64,000 nucleotides of DNA from Sacculina carcini (GCA_916048095.2 OU696576.1:10659058-10723057); one strand, 5' to 3'; positions 37,901 through 54,451 are shown, counted from the first letter of the stretch. Notes: generated by a model from the letters alone, not told the origin. Made by a program: numbers and translations.

Positions 37901-40900
37901 ACACTTAGGTAACACTTAGGTAACACTTAGGGTACACTTAGGTAACACTTAGGGCACACTTAGGTAACACTTAGGTAACACTTAGGTAACACTTAGGGCA
38001 CACTTAGGGCACACTTAGGGCACACTTAGGTAACACTTAGGGCACACTTAGGTAACACTTAGGTAACACTTAGGGCACACTTAGGTAACACTTAGGTAAC
38101 ACTTAGGTAACACTTAGGGCACACTTAGGTAACACTTAGGGCACACTTAGGTTACACTTAGGGCACACTTAGGGCACACTTAGATAACACTTAGGGCACA
38201 CTTAGGTAACACTTAGGTAACACTTAGGTAACACTTAGGTAACACTTAGGTAACACTTAGGTAACACTTAGGGCACACTTAGGTTACACTTAGGGCACAC
38301 TTAGGGCACACTTAGATAACACTTAGGGCACACTTAGGTAACACTTAGGTAACACTTAGGTAACACTTAGGTAACACTTAGGTAACACTTAGGTAACACT
38401 TAGGGCACACTTAGGTAACACTTATGGCACACTTAGGTAACACTTAGGTAACACTTAGGTAACACTTGGGTAACACTTAGGTAACACTTAGGGCACACTT
38501 AGGTAACACTTAGGTAACACTTAGGGCACACTTAGGTAACACTTAGGTAACACTTATGTAACACTTAGGTAACACTTAGGTAACACTTAGGTAACACTTA
38601 GGTAACACTTAGGTAACACTTAGGTAACACTTAGGTAACACTTAGGTAACACTTAGGTAACACTTAGGTAACACTTAGGTAACACTTATGTAACACTTAG
38701 GTAACACTTGGGTAACACTTAGGGCACACTTAGGTAACACTTAGGTAACACTTGGGTAACACTTAGGTAACACTTAGGTAACACTTAGGTAACACTTAGG
38801 TAACACTTAGATAACACTTAGGTAACACTTAGGTAACACTTAGGGCACACTTAGGTAACACTTAGGTAACACTTAGGGCACACTTAGGGCACACTTAGGG
38901 CACACTTAGATAACACTTAGGGCACACTTAGGTAACACTTAGGTAACACTTAGGTAACACTTAGGTAACACTTAGGTAACACTTAGGTAACACTTAGGTA
39001 ACACTTAGGTAACACTTAGGTAACACTTAGATAACACTTAGGTAACACTTAGGTAACACTTAGGGCACACTTAGGTAACACTTAGGTAACACTTAGGGTA
39101 CACTTAGGCTACACTTAGGTAACACTTAGGGCACACTTAGGTAACACTTAGGTAACACTTAGGTAACACTTAGGTAACACTTAGGGCACACTTAGGTAAC
39201 ACTTAGGGCACACTTAGGTTACACTTAGGGCACACTTAGGGCACACTTAGATAACACTTAGGGCACACTTAGGTAACACTTAGGTAACACTTAGGTAACA
39301 CTTAGGTAACACTTAGGTAACACTTAGGTAACACTTAGGGCACACTTAGGTTACACTTAGGGCACACTTAGGGCACACTTAGATAACACTTAGGGCACAC
39401 TTAGGTAACACTTAGGTAACACTTAGGTAACACTTAGGTAACACTTAGGTAACACTTAGGTAACACTTAGGGCACACTTAGGTAACACTTATGGCACACT
39501 TAGGTAACACTTAGGTAACACTTAGGTAACACTTGGGTAACACTTAGGTAACACTTAGGGCACACTTAGGTAACACTTAGGTAACACTTAGGGCACACTT
39601 AGGTAACACTTAGGGCACACTTAGGTAACACTTAGGGCACACTTAGGGCACACTTAGGGCACACTTAGGTAACACTTAGGGCACACTTAGGTAACACTTA
39701 GGTAACACTTAGGTAACACTTAGGGCACACTTAGGTAACACTTAGGTAACATTTAGGTAACACTTAGGTAACACTTAGGTAACACTTAGGTAACACTTAG
39801 GTAACACTTAGGTAACACTTAGGTAACACTTAGGTAACACTTAGGTAACACTTATGTAACACTTAGGTAACACTTGGGTAACACTTAGGGCACACTTAGG
39901 TAACACTTAGGTAACACTTGGGTAACACTTAGGTAACACTTAGGTAACACTTAGGTAACACTTAGGTAACACTTAGGGCACACTTAGGTAACACTTAGGG
40001 CACACTTAGGTAACACTTAGGGCACACTTAGGGCACACTTAGGGCAAACTTGGGTAACACTTAGGTAACACTTAGGTAACACTTAGGTAACACTTAGGCT
40101 ACACTTAGGTAACACTTAGGGCACACTTAGGTAACACTTAGGTAACACTTAGGTAACACTTAGGTAACACTTAGGTAACACTTAGGTAACACTTAGGTAA
40201 CACTTAGGTAACACTTAGATAACACTTAGGTAACACTTAGGTAACACTTAGGGCACACTTAGGTAACACTTAGGTAACACTTAGGGCACACTTAGGTAAC
40301 ACTTAGGGCACACTTAGGGCACACTTAGGACACACTTAGGTAACACTTGGGTAACACTTAGGTAACACTTGGGTAACACTTAGGGCACACTTAGGTAACA
40401 GTTAGGGTACACTTAGGGCACACTTAGGGCACACTTAGGTAACACTTAGGTAACACTTAGGTAACACTTATGTAACACTTAGGTAACACTTAGGTAACAC
40501 TTAGGTAACACTTATGTAACACTTAGGTAACACTTAGGTAACACTTAGGTAACACTTAGGGCACACTTAGGGCACACTTAGGTTACACTTAGGGCACACT
40601 TAGGGCACACTTAGGTTACACTTAGGGCACACTTAGGGCACACTTAGATAACACTTAGGGCACACTTAGGTAACACTTAGGTAACACTTAGGTAACACTT
40701 AGGTAACACTTAGGTAACACTTAGGGCACACTTAGGTAACACTTAGGGCACACGTAGGTAACACTTAGGGCACACTTAGGTAACACTTAGGGCACACTTA
40801 GGTAACACTTAGGGCACACTTAGGTTACACTTAGGGCACACTTAGGGCACACTTAGATAACACTTAGGGCATACTTAGGTAACACTTAGGTAACACTTAG

Positions 40901-43900
40901 GTAACACTTAGGTAACACTTAGGTAACACTTAGGTAACACTTAGGGCACACTTAGGTTACACTTAGGGCACACTTAGGGCACACTTAGATAACACTTAGG
41001 GCACACTTAGGTAACACTTAGGTAACACTTAGGTAACACTTAGGTAACACTTAGGTAACACTTAGGGCACACTTAGGTAACACTTATGGCACACTTAGGT
41101 AACACTTAGGTAACACTTAGGTAACACTTGGGTAACACTTAGGTAACACTTAGGTAACACTTAGGTAACACTTAGGGTACACTTAGGCTACACTTAGGTA
41201 ACACTTAGGGCACACTTAGGTAACACTTAGGTAACACTTAGGGCACACTTAGGTAACACTTAGGGCACACTTAGGTAACACTTAGGGCACACTTAGGTAA
41301 CACTTAGGGCACACTTAGGTAACACTTAGGGCACACTTAGGTAACACTTAGGGCACACTTAGGTAACACTTAGGGCACACTTAGGTAACACTTAGGGCAC
41401 ACTTAGGGCACACTTAGGGCACACTTAGGTAACACTTAGGGCACACTTAGGTAACACTTAGGTAACACTTAGGTAACACTTAGGGCACACTTAGGTAACA
41501 CTTAGGTAACACTTATGTAACACTTAGGTAACACTTAGGTAACACTTAGGTAACACTTAGGTAACACTTAGGTAACACTTAGGTAACACTTAGGTAACAC
41601 TTAGGTAACACTTAGGTAACACTTAGGTAACACTTAGGTAACACTTATGTAACACTTAGGTAACACTTGGGTAACACTTAGGGCACACTTAGGTAACACT
41701 TAGGTAACACTTGGGTAACACTTAGGTAACACTTAGGTAACACTTAGGTAACACTTAGGTAACACTTAGATAACACTTAGGTAACACTTAGGTAACACTT
41801 AGGGCACACTTAGGTAACACTTAGGTAACACTTAGGGCACACTTAGGTAACACTTAGGGCACACTTAGGGCACACTTAGGACACACTTAGGTAACACTTG
41901 GGTAACACTTAGGTAACACTTGGGTAACACTTAGGGCACACTTAGGTAACAGTTAGGGTACACTTAGGGCACACTTAGGGCACACTTAGGTAACACTTAG
42001 GTAACACTTAGGTAACACTTATGTAACACTTAGGTAACACTTAGGTAACACTTAGGTAACACTTAGGGCACACTTAGGGCACACTTAGGTTACACTTAGG
42101 GCACACTTAGGGCACACTTAGATAACACTTAGGGCACACTTAGGTAACACTTAGGTAACACTTAGGTAACACTTAGGTAACACTTAGGTAACACTTAGGG
42201 CACACTTAGGTAACACTTATGGCACACTTAGGTAACACTTGGGTAACACTTAGGTAACACTTAGGTAACACTTAGGGCACACTTAGGTAACACTTAGGGC
42301 ACACTTAGGTTACACTTAGGGCACACTTAGGGCACACTTAGGGCACACTTAGGGCACACTTAGGTAACACTTAGGGCACACTTAGGTAACACTTAGGTAA
42401 CACTTAGGGCACACTTAGGTAACACTTAGGTAACACTTAGGTAACACTTAGGGCACACTTAGGTAACACTTAGGGCACACTTAGGTAACACTTATGGCAC
42501 ACTTAGGTAACACTTAGGTAACACTTAGGTAACACTTGGGTAACACTTAGGTAACACTTAGGTAACACTTAGGTAACACTTAGGGTACACTTAGGCTACA
42601 CTTAGGTAACACTTAGGGCACACTTAGGTAACACTTAGGTAACACTTAGGGCACACTTAGGTAACACTTAGGGCACACTTAGGTAACACTTAGGGCACAC
42701 TTAGGTAACACTTAGGGCACACTTAGGTAACACTTAGGGCACACTTAGGTAACACTTAGGGCACACTTAGGTTACACTTAGGGCACACTTAGGGCACACT
42801 TAGATAACACTTAGGGCACACTTAGGTAACACTTAGGTAACACTTAGGGCACACTTAGGTAACACTTAGGTAACACTTAGGTAACACTTAGGGCACACTT
42901 AGGTAACACTTAGGGCACACTTAGGTTACACTTAGGGCACACTTAGGGCACACTTAGATAACACTTAGGGCACACTTAGGTAACACTTAGGTAACACTTA
43001 GGTAACACTTAGGTAACACTTAGGTAACACTTAGGTAACACTTAGGTAACACTTAGGTAACACTTAGGTAACACTTAGGTAACACTTAGGTAACACTTAG
43101 GTAACACTTGGGTAACACTTAGGGCACACTTAGGTAACACTTAGGTAACACTTGGGTAACACTTAGGTAACACTTAGGTAACACTTAGGTAACACTTAGG
43201 TAACACTTAGGGCACACTTAGGTAACACTTAGGGCACACTTAGGTAACACTTAGGGCACACTTAGGGCACACTTAGGGCAAACTTGGGTAACACTTAGGT
43301 AACACTTAGGTAACACTTAGGTAACACTTAGGCTACACTTAGGTAACACTTAGGGCACACTTAGGTAACACTTAGGTAACACTTAGGTAACACTTAGGTA
43401 ACACTTAGGTAACACTTAGGTAACACTTAGATAACACTTAGGTAACACTTAGGTAACACTTAGGGCACACTTAGGTAACACTTAGGTAACACTTAGGGCA
43501 CACTTAGGTAACACTTAGGGCACACTTAGGGCACACTTAGGACACACTTAGGTAACACTTGGGTAACACTTAGGTAACACTTAGGTAACACTTAGGTAAC
43601 ACTTAGGTAACACTTAGGTAACACTTAGGGCACACTTAGGGCACACTTAGGGCACACTTAGGGCACACTTAGGGCACACTTAGGGCACACTTAGGTAACA
43701 CTTAGGGCACACTTAGGTAACACTTAGGTAACACTTAGGTAACACTTAGGGTACACTTAGGTAACACTTAGGGCACACTTAGGTAACACTTAGGTAACAC
43801 TTAGGTAACACTTAGGGCACACTTAGGGCACACTTAGGGCACACTTAGGTAACACTTAGGGCACACTTAGGTAACACTTAGGTAACACTTAGGGCACACT

Positions 43901-44360
43901 TAGGTAACACTTAGGTAACACTTAGGTAACACTTAGGGCACACTTAGGTAACACTTAGGGCACACTTAGGTTACACTTAGGGCACACTTAGGGCACACTT
44001 AGATAACACTTAGGGCACACTTAGGTAACACTTAGGTAACACTTAGGTAACACTTAGGTAACACTTAGGTAACACTTAGGTAACACTTAGGGCACACTTA
44101 GGTTACACTTAGGGCACACTTAGGGCACACTTAGATAACACTTAGGGCACACTTAGGTAACACTTAGGTAACACTTAGGTAACACTTAGGTAACACTTAG
44201 GTAACACTTAGGTAACACTTAGGGCACACTTAGGTAACACTTATGGCACACTTAGGTAACACTTAGGTAACACTTAGGTAACACTTGGGTAACACTTAGG
44301 TAACACTTAGGGCACACTTAGGTAACACTTAGGTAACACTTAGGGCACACTTAGGTAACA
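32990..44360. repeat. ~5.82-kb near-tandem duplicated satellite block
   Basis: Segment about 32990-38540 matches about 38810-44360 at an offset of 5,819 or 5,830 bp. The offset switches by exactly one monomer in places. Checkpoints include CATTT at 33931 and 39750, the GCATAC monomer near 35039 and 40869, GGACACACTTA at 37721 and 43540, and the CAGTT variant near 36131 and 41950. Matching stops near 38541/44360. The one-monomer offset switches show gain or loss of single A or B units after the block was copied. Confidence 0.8.
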
Positions 44361-47300
44361 CTTAGGGCACACTTAGGTAACACTTAGGGCACACTTAGGT
44401 AACACTTAGGGCACACTTAGGTAACACTTAGGGCACACTTAGGTAACACTTAGGGCACACTTAGGTAACACTTAGGGCACACTTAGGGCACACTTAGGGC
44501 ACACTTAGGTAACACTTAGGGCACACTTAGGTAACACTTAGGTAACACTTAGGTAACACTTAGGGCACACTTAGGTAACACTTAGGTAACACTTAGGTAA
44601 CACTTAGGTAACACTTAGGTAACACTTAGGTAACACTTAGGTAACACTTAGGTAACACTTAGGTAACACTTAGGTAACACTTAGGTAACACTTATGTAAC
44701 ACTTAGGTAACACTTGGGTAACACTTAGGGCACACTTAGGTAACACTTAGGTAACACTTGGGTAACACTTAGGTAACACTTAGGTAACACTTAGGTAACA
44801 CTTAGGTAACACTTAGGGCACACTTAGGTAACACTTAGGGCACACTTAGGTAACACTTAGGGCACACTTAGGGCACACTTAGGGCAAACTTGGGTAACAC
44901 TTAGGTAACACTTAGGTAACACTTAGGTAACACTTAGGCTACACTTAGGTAACACTTAGGGCACACTTAGGTAACACTTAGGTAACACTTAGGTAACACT
45001 TAGGTAACACTTAGGTAACACTTAGGTAACACTTAGGTAACACTTAGATAACACTTAGGTAACACTTAGGTAACACTTAGGGCACACTTAGGTAACACTT
45101 AGGTAACACTTAGGGCACACTTAGGTAACACTTAGGGCACACTTAGGGCACACTTAGGACACACTTAGGTAACACTTGGGTAACACTTAGGTAACACTTG
45201 GGTAACACTTAGGGCACACTTAGGTAACAGTTAGGGTACACTTAGGGCACACTTAGGGCACACTTAGGTAACACTTAGGTAACACTTAGGTAACACTTAT
45301 GTAACACTTAGGTAACACTTAGGTAACACTTAGGTAACACTTAGGGCACACTTAGGGCACACTTAGGTTACACTTAGGGCACACTTAGGGCACACTTAGA
45401 TAACACTTAGGGCACACTTAGGTAACACTTAGGTAACACTTAGATAACACTTAGGTAACACTTAGGTAACACTTAGGGCACACTTAGGTAACACTTAGGT
45501 AACACTTAGGGCACACTTAGGTAACACTTAGGGCACACTTAGGGCACACTTAGGACACACTTAGGTAACACTTGGGTAACACTTAGGTAACACTTAGGTA
45601 ACACTTAGGTAACACTTAGGTAACACTTAGGTAACACTTAGGGCACACTTAGGGCACACTTAGGGCACACTTAGGGCACACTTAGGGCACACTTAGGGCA
45701 CACTTAGGGCACACTTAGGTAACACTTAGGGCACACTTAGGTAACACTTAGGTAACACTTACGTAACACTTAGGGCACACTTAGGGCACACTTAGGGCAC
45801 ACTTAGGTAACACTTAGGGCACACTTAGGTAACACTTAGGTAACACTTAGGGCACACTTAGGTAACACTTAGGTAACACTTAGGTAACACTTAGGGCACA
45901 CTTAGGTAACACTTAGGGCACACTTAGGTTACACTTAGGGCACACTTAGGGCACACTTAGATAACACTTAGGGCACACTTAGGTAACACTTAGGTAACAC
46001 TTAGGTAACACTTAGGTAACACTTAGGTAACACTTAGGTAACACTTAGGGCACACTTAGGTTACACTTAGGGCACACTTAGGGCACACTTAGATAACACT
46101 TAGGGCACACTTAGGTAACACTTAGGTAACACTTAGGTAACACTTAGGTAACACTTAGGTAACACTTAGGTAACACTTAGGGCACACTTAGGTAACACTT
46201 ATGGCACACTTAGGTAACACTTAGGTAACACTTAGGTAACACTTGGGTAACACTTAGGTAACACTTAGGGCACACTTAGGTAACACTTAGGTAACACTTA
46301 GGGCACACTTAGGTAACACTTAGGGCACACTTAGGTAACACTTAGGGCACACTTAGGTAACACTTAGGGCACACTTAGGTAACACTTAGGGCACACTTAG
46401 GTAACACTTAGGGCACACTTAGGTAACACTTAGGGCACACTTAGGGCACACTTAGGGCACACTTAGGTAACACTTAGGGCACACTTAGGTAACACTTAGG
46501 TAACACTTAGGTAACACTTAGGGCACACTTAGGTAACACTTAGGTAACACTTAGGTAACACTTAGGTAACACTTAGGTAACACTTAGGTAACACTTAGGT
46601 AACACTTAGGTAACACTTAGGTAACACTTAGGTAACACTTAGGTAACACTTATGTAACACTTAGGTAACACTTGGGTAACACTTAGGGCACACTTAGGTA
46701 ACACTTAGGTAACACTTGGGTAACACTTAGGTAACACTTAGGTAACACTTAGGTAACACTTAGGTAACACTTAGGGCACACTTAGGTAACACTTAGGGCA
46801 CACTTAGGTAACACTTAGGGCACACTTAGGGCACACTTAGGGCAAACTTGGGTAACACTTAGGTAACACTTAGGTAACACTTAGGTAACACTTAGGCTAC
46901 ACTTAGGTAACACTTAGGGCACACTTAGGTAACACTTAGGTAACACTTAGGTAACACTTAGGTAACACTTAGGTAACACTTAGGTAACACTTAGGTAACA
47001 CTTAGATAACACTTAGGTAACACTTAGGTAACACTTAGGGCACACTTAGGTAACACTTAGGTAACACTTAGGGCACACTTAGGTAACACTTAGGGCACAC
47101 TTAGGGCACACTTAGGACACACTTAGGTAACACTTGGGTAACACTTAGGTAACACTTGGGTAACACTTAGGGCACACTTAGGTAACAGTTAGGGTACACT
47201 TAGGGCACACTTAGGGCACACTTAGGTAACACTTAGGTAACACTTAGGTAACACTTATGTAACACTTAGGTAACACTTAGGTAACACTTAGGTAACACTT

Positions 47301-50300
47301 AGGGCACACTTAGGGCACACTTAGGTTACACTTAGGGCACACTTAGGGCACACTTAGATAACACTTAGGGCACACTTAGGTAACACTTAGGTAACACTTA
47401 GATAACACTTAGGTAACACTTAGGTAACACTTAGGGCACACTTAGGTAACACTTAGGTAACACTTAGGGCACACTTAGGTAACACTTAGGGCACACTTAG
47501 GGCACACTTAGGACACACTTAGGTAACACTTGGGTAACACTTAGGTAACACTTAGGTAACACTTAGGTAACACTTAGGTAACACTTAGGTAACACTTAGG
47601 GCACACTTAGGGCACACTTAGGGCACACTTAGGGCACACTTAGGGCACACTTAGGGCACACTTAGGTAACACTTAGGGCACACTTAGGTAACACTTAGGT
47701 AACACTTAGGTAACACTTAGGGTACACTTAGGTAACACTTAGGGCACACTTAGGTAACACTTAGGTAACACTTAGGTAACACTTAGGGCACACTTAGGGC
47801 ACACTTAGGGCACACTTAGGTAACACTTAGGGCACACTTAGGTAACACTTAGGTAACACTTAGGGCACACTTAGGTAACACTTAGGTAACACTTAGGTAA
47901 CACTTAGGGCACACTTAGGTAACACTTAGGGCACACTTAGGTTACACTTAGGGCACACTTAGGGCACACTTAGATAACACTTAGGGCACACTTAGGTAAC
48001 ACTTAGGTAACACTTAGGTAACACTTAGGTAACACTTAGGTAACACTTAGGTAACACTTAGGGCACACTTAGGTTACACTTAGGGCACACTTAGGGCACA
48101 CTTAGGTAACACTTAGGGCACACTTAGGTAACACTTAGGTAACACTTAGGTAACACTTAGGTAACACTTAGGTAACACTTAGGTAACACTTAGGGCACAC
48201 TTAGGTAACACTTATGGCACACTTAGGTAACACTTAGGTAACACTTAGGTAACACTTGGGTAACACTTAGGTAACACTTAGGGCACACTTAGGTAACACT
48301 TAGGTAACACTTAGGGCACACTTAGGTAACACTTAGGGCACACTTAGGTAACACTTAGGGCACACTTAGGTAACACTTAGGGCACACTTAGGTAACACTT
48401 AGGGCACACTTAGGTAACACTTAGGGCACACTTAGGTAACACTTAGGGCACACTTAGGGCACACTTAGGGCACACTTAGGTAACACTTAGGGCACACTTA
48501 GGTAACACTTAGGTAACACTTAGGTAACACTTAGGGCACACTTAGGTAACACTTAGGTAACACTTAGGTAACACTTAGGTAACACTTAGGTAACACTTAG
48601 GTAACACTTAGGTAACACTTAGGTAACACTTAGGTAACACTTAGGTAACACTTAGGTAACACTTATGTAACACTTAGGTAACACTTGGGTAACACTTAGG
48701 GCACACTTAGGTAACACTTAGGTAACACTTGGGTAACACTTAGGTAACACTTAGGTAACACTTAGGTAACACTTAGGTAACACTTAGGGCACACTTAGGT
48801 AACACTTAGGGCACACTTAGGTAACACTTAGGGCACACTTAGGGCACACTTAGGGCAAACTTGGGTAACACTTAGGTAACACTTAGGTAACACTTAGGTA
48901 ACACTTAGGCTACACTTAGGTAACACTTAGGGCACACTTAGGTAACACTTAGGTAACACTTAGGTAACACTTAGGTAACACTTAGGTAACACTTAGGTAA
49001 CACTTAGGTAACACTTAGATAACACTTAGGTAACACTTAGGTAACACTTAGGGCACACTTAGGTAACACTTAGGTAACACTTAGGGCACACTTAGGTAAC
49101 ACTTAGGGCACACTTAGGGCACACTTAGGACACACTTAGGTAACACTTGGGTAACACTTAGGTAACACTTGGGTAACACTTAGGGCACACTTAGGTAACA
49201 GTTAGGGTACACTTAGGGCACACTTAGGGCACACTTAGGTAACACTTAGGTAACACTTAGGTAACACTTATGTAACACTTAGGTAACACTTAGGTAACAC
49301 TTAGGTAACACTTATGTAACACTTAGGTAACACTTAGGTAACACTTAGGTAACACTTAGGGCACACTTAGGGCACACTTAGGTTACACTTAGGGCACACT
49401 TAGGGCACACTTAGATAACACTTAGGGCACACTTAGGTAACACTTAGGTAACACTTAGGTAACACTTAGGTAACACTTAGGTAACACTTAGGGCACACTT
49501 AGGTAACACTTAGGGCACACGTAGGTAACACTTAGGGCACACTTAGGTAACACTTAGGGCACACTTAGGTAACACTTAGGGCACACTTAGGTTACACTTA
49601 GGGCACACTTAGGGCACACTTAGATAACACTTAGGGCATACTTAGGTAACACTTAGGTAACACTTAGGTAACACTTAGGTAACACTTAGGTAACACTTAG
49701 GTAACACTTAGGGCACACTTAGGTTACACTTAGGGCACACTTAGGGCACACTTAGATAACACTTAGGGCACACTTAGGTAACACTTAGGTAACACTTAGG
49801 TAACACTTAGGTAACACTTAGGTAACACTTAGGGCACACTTAGGTAACACTTATGGCACACTTAGGTAACACTTAGGTAACACTTAGGTAACACTTGGGT
49901 AACACTTAGGTAACACTTAGGTAACACTTAGGTAACACTTAGGGTACACTTAGGCTACACTTAGGTAACACTTAGGGCACACTTAGGTAACACTTAGGTA
50001 ACACTTAGGGCACACTTAGGTAACACTTAGGGCACACTTAGGTAACACTTAGGGCACACTTAGGTAACACTTAGGGCACACTTAGGTAACACTTAGGGCA
50101 CACTTAGGTAACACTTAGGGCACACTTAGGTAACACTTAGGGCACACTTAGGTAACACTTAGGGCACACTTAGGGCACACTTAGGGCACACTTAGGTAAC
50201 ACTTAGGGCACACTTAGGTAACACTTAGGTAACACTTAGGTAACACTTAGGGCACACTTAGGTAACACTTAGGTAACACTTATGTAACACTTAGGTAACA

Positions 50301-53300
50301 CTTAGGTAACACTTAGGTAACACTTAGGTAACACTTAGGTAACACTTAGGTAACACTTAGGTAACACTTAGGTAACACTTAGGTAACACTTAGGTAACAC
50401 TTAGGTAACACTTATGTAACACTTAGGTAACACTTGGGTAACACTTAGGGCACACTTAGGTAACACTTAGGTAACACTTGGGTAACACTTAGGTAACACT
50501 TAGGTAACACTTAGGTAACACTTAGGTAACACTTAGATAACACTTAGGTAACACTTAGGTAACACTTAGGGCACACTTAGGTAACACTTAGGTAACACTT
50601 AGGGCACACTTAGGTAACACTTAGGGCACACTTAGGGCACACTTAGGACACACTTAGGTAACACTTGGGTAACACTTAGGTAACACTTGGGTAACACTTA
50701 GGGCACACTTAGGTAACAGTTAGGGTACACTTAGGGCACACTTAGGGCACACTTAGGTAACACTTAGGTAACACTTAGGTAACACTTATGTAACACTTAG
50801 GTAACACTTAGGTAACACTTAGGTAACACTTAGGGCACACTTAGGGCACACTTAGGTTACACTTAGGGCACACTTAGGGCACACTTAGATAACACTTAGG
50901 GCACACTTAGGTAACACTTAGGTAACACTTAGGTAACACTTAGGTAACACTTAGGTAACACTTAGGGCACACTTAGGTAACACTTATGGCACACTTAGGT
51001 AACACTTGGGTAACACTTAGGTAACACTTAGGTAACACTTAGGGCACACTTAGGTAACACTTAGGGCACACTTAGGTTACACTTAGGGCACACTTAGGGC
51101 ACACTTAGGGCACACTTAGGGCACACTTAGGTAACACTTAGGGCACACTTAGGTAACACTTAGGTAACACTTAGGGCACACTTAGGTAACACTTAGGTAA
51201 CACTTAGGTAACACTTAGGGCACACTTAGGTAACACTTAGGGCACACTTAGGTAACACTTATGGCACACTTAGGTAACACTTAGGTAACACTTAGGTAAC
51301 ACTTGGGTAACACTTAGGTAACACTTAGGTAACACTTAGGTAACACTTAGGGTACACTTAGGCTACACTTAGGTAACACTTAGGGCACACTTAGGTAACA
51401 CTTAGGTAACACTTAGGGCACACTTAGGTAACACTTAGGGCACACTTAGGTAACACTTAGGGCACACTTAGGTAACACTTAGGGCACACTTAGGTAACAC
51501 TTAGGGCACACTTAGGTAACACTTAGGGCACACTTAGGTTACACTTAGGGCACACTTAGGGCACACTTAGATAACACTTAGGGCACACTTAGGTAACACT
51601 TAGGTAACACTTAGGGCACACTTAGGTAACACTTAGGTAACACTTAGGTAACACTTAGGGCACACTTAGGTAACACTTAGGGCACACTTAGGTTACACTT
51701 AGGGCACACTTAGGGCACACTTAGATAACACTTAGGGCACACTTAGGTAACACTTAGGTAACACTTAGGTAACACTTAGGTAACACTTAGGTAACACTTA
51801 GGTAACACTTAGGTAACACTTAGGTAACACTTAGGTAACACTTAGGTAACACTTAGGTAACACTTGGGTAACACTTAGGGCACACTTAGGTAACACTTAG
51901 GTAACACTTGGGTAACACTTAGGTAACACTTAGGTAACACTTAGGTAACACTTAGGTAACACTTAGGGCACACTTAGGTAACACTTAGGGCACACTTAGG
52001 TAACACTTAGGGCACACTTAGGGCACACTTAGGGCAAACTTGGGTAACACTTAGGTAACACTTAGGTAACACTTAGGTAACACTTAGGCTACACTTAGGT
52101 AACACTTAGGGCACACTTAGGTAACACTTAGGTAACACTTAGGTAACACTTAGGTAACACTTAGGTAACACTTAGGTAACACTTAGATAACACTTAGGTA
52201 ACACTTAGGTAACACTTAGGGCACACTTAGGTAACACTTAGGTAACACTTAGGGCACACTTAGGTAACACTTAGGGCACACTTAGGGCACACTTAGGACA
52301 CACTTAGGTAACACTTGGGTAACACTTAGGTAACACTTAGGTAACACTTAGGTAACACTTAGGTAACACTTAGGTAACACTTAGGGCACACTTAGGGCAC
52401 ACTTAGGGCACACTTAGGGCACACTTAGGGCACACTTAGGGCACACTTAGGTAACACTTAGGGCACACTTAGGTAACACTTAGGTAACACTTAGGTAACA
52501 CTTAGGGTACACTTAGGTAACACTTAGGGCACACTTAGGTAACACTTAGGTAACACTTAGGTAACACTTAGGGCACACTTAGGGCACACTTAGGGCACAC
52601 TTAGGTAACACTTAGGGCACACTTAGGTAACACTTAGGTAACACTTAGGGCACACTTAGGTAACACTTAGGTAACACTTAGGTAACACTTAGGGCACACT
52701 TAGGTAACACTTAGGGCACACTTAGGTTACACTTAGGGCACACTTAGGGCACACTTAGATAACACTTAGGGCACACTTAGGTAACACTTAGGTAACACTT
52801 AGGTAACACTTAGGTAACACTTAGGTAACACTTAGGTAACACTTAGGGCACACTTAGGTTACACTTAGGGCACACTTAGGGCACACTTAGATAACACTTA
52901 GGGCACACTTAGGTAACACTTAGGTAACACTTAGGTAACACTTAGGTAACACTTAGGTAACACTTAGGTAACACTTAGGGCACACTTAGGTAACACTTAT
53001 GGCACACTTAGGTAACACTTAGGTAACACTTAGGTAACACTTGGGTAACACTTAGGTAACACTTAGGGCACACTTAGGTAACACTTAGGTAACACTTAGG
53101 GCACACTTAGGTAACACTTAGGGCACACTTAGGTAACACTTAGGGCACACTTAGGTAACACTTAGGGCACACTTAGGTAACACTTAGGGCACACTTAGGT
53201 AACACTTAGGGCACACTTAGGTAACACTTAGGGCACACTTAGGGCACACTTAGGGCACACTTAGGTAACACTTAGGGCACACTTAGGTAACACTTAGGTA

Positions 53301-53769
53301 ACACTTAGGTAACACTTAGGGCACACTTAGGTAACACTTAGGTAACACTTAGGTAACACTTAGGTAACACTTAGGTAACACTTAGGTAACACTTAGGTAA
53401 CACTTAGGTAACACTTAGGTAACACTTAGGTAACACTTAGGTAACACTTATGTAACACTTAGGTAACACTTGGGTAACACTTAGGGCACACTTAGGTAAC
53501 ACTTAGGTAACACTTGGGTAACACTTAGGTAACACTTAGGTAACACTTAGGTAACACTTAGGTAACACTTAGGGCACACTTAGGTAACACTTAGGGCACA
53601 CTTAGGTAACACTTAGGGCACACTTAGGGCACACTTAGGGCAAACTTGGGTAACACTTAGGTAACACTTAGGTAACACTTAGGTAACACTTAGGCTACAC
53701 TTAGGTAACACTTAGGGCACACTTAGGTAACACTTAGGTAACACTTAGGTAACACTTAGGTAACACTTA

Positions 53770-53779
53770 GTAACACTTA
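53770..53779. repeat. 10-bp deletion monomer
   Basis: The monomer GTAACACTTA lacks one G, giving TTAGTAAC where TTAGGTAAC is expected. It is the only shortened monomer I found in the window. Confidence 0.9.
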
Positions 53780-54439
53780 GGTAACACTTAGGTAACACTT
53801 AGATAACACTTAGGTAACACTTAGGTAACACTTAGGGCACACTTAGGTAACACTTAGGTAACACTTAGGGCACACTTAGGTAACACTTAGGTAACACTTA
53901 GGTAACACTTAGGTAACACTTAGATAACACTTAGGTAACACTTAGGTAACACTTAGGGCACACTTAGGTAACACTTAGGTAACACTTAGGGCACACTTAG
54001 GTAACACTTAGGGCACACTTAGGGCACACTTAGGACACACTTAGGTAACACTTGGGTAACACTTAGGTAACACTTGGGTAACACTTAGGGCACACTTAGG
54101 TAACAGTTAGGGTACACTTAGGGCACACTTAGGGCACACTTAGGTAACACTTAGGTAACACTTAGGTAACACTTATGTAACACTTAGGTAACACTTAGGT
54201 AACACTTAGGTAACACTTAGGGCACACTTAGGGCACACTTAGGTTACACTTAGGGCACACTTAGGGCACACTTAGATAACACTTAGGGCACACTTAGGTA
54301 ACACTTAGGTAACACTTAGGTAACACTTAGGTAACACTTAGGTAACACTTAGGGCACACTTAGGTAACACTTATGGCACACTTAGGTAACACTTGGGTAA
54401 CACTTAGGTAACACTTAGGTAACACTTAGGGCACACTTA

Positions 54440-54451
54440 GGTAAACACTTA
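54440..54451. repeat. 12-bp insertion monomer
   Basis: The monomer GGTAAACACTTA carries one extra A. With the 10-mer at 53770 it restores the 11-bp register. Confidence 0.9.
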
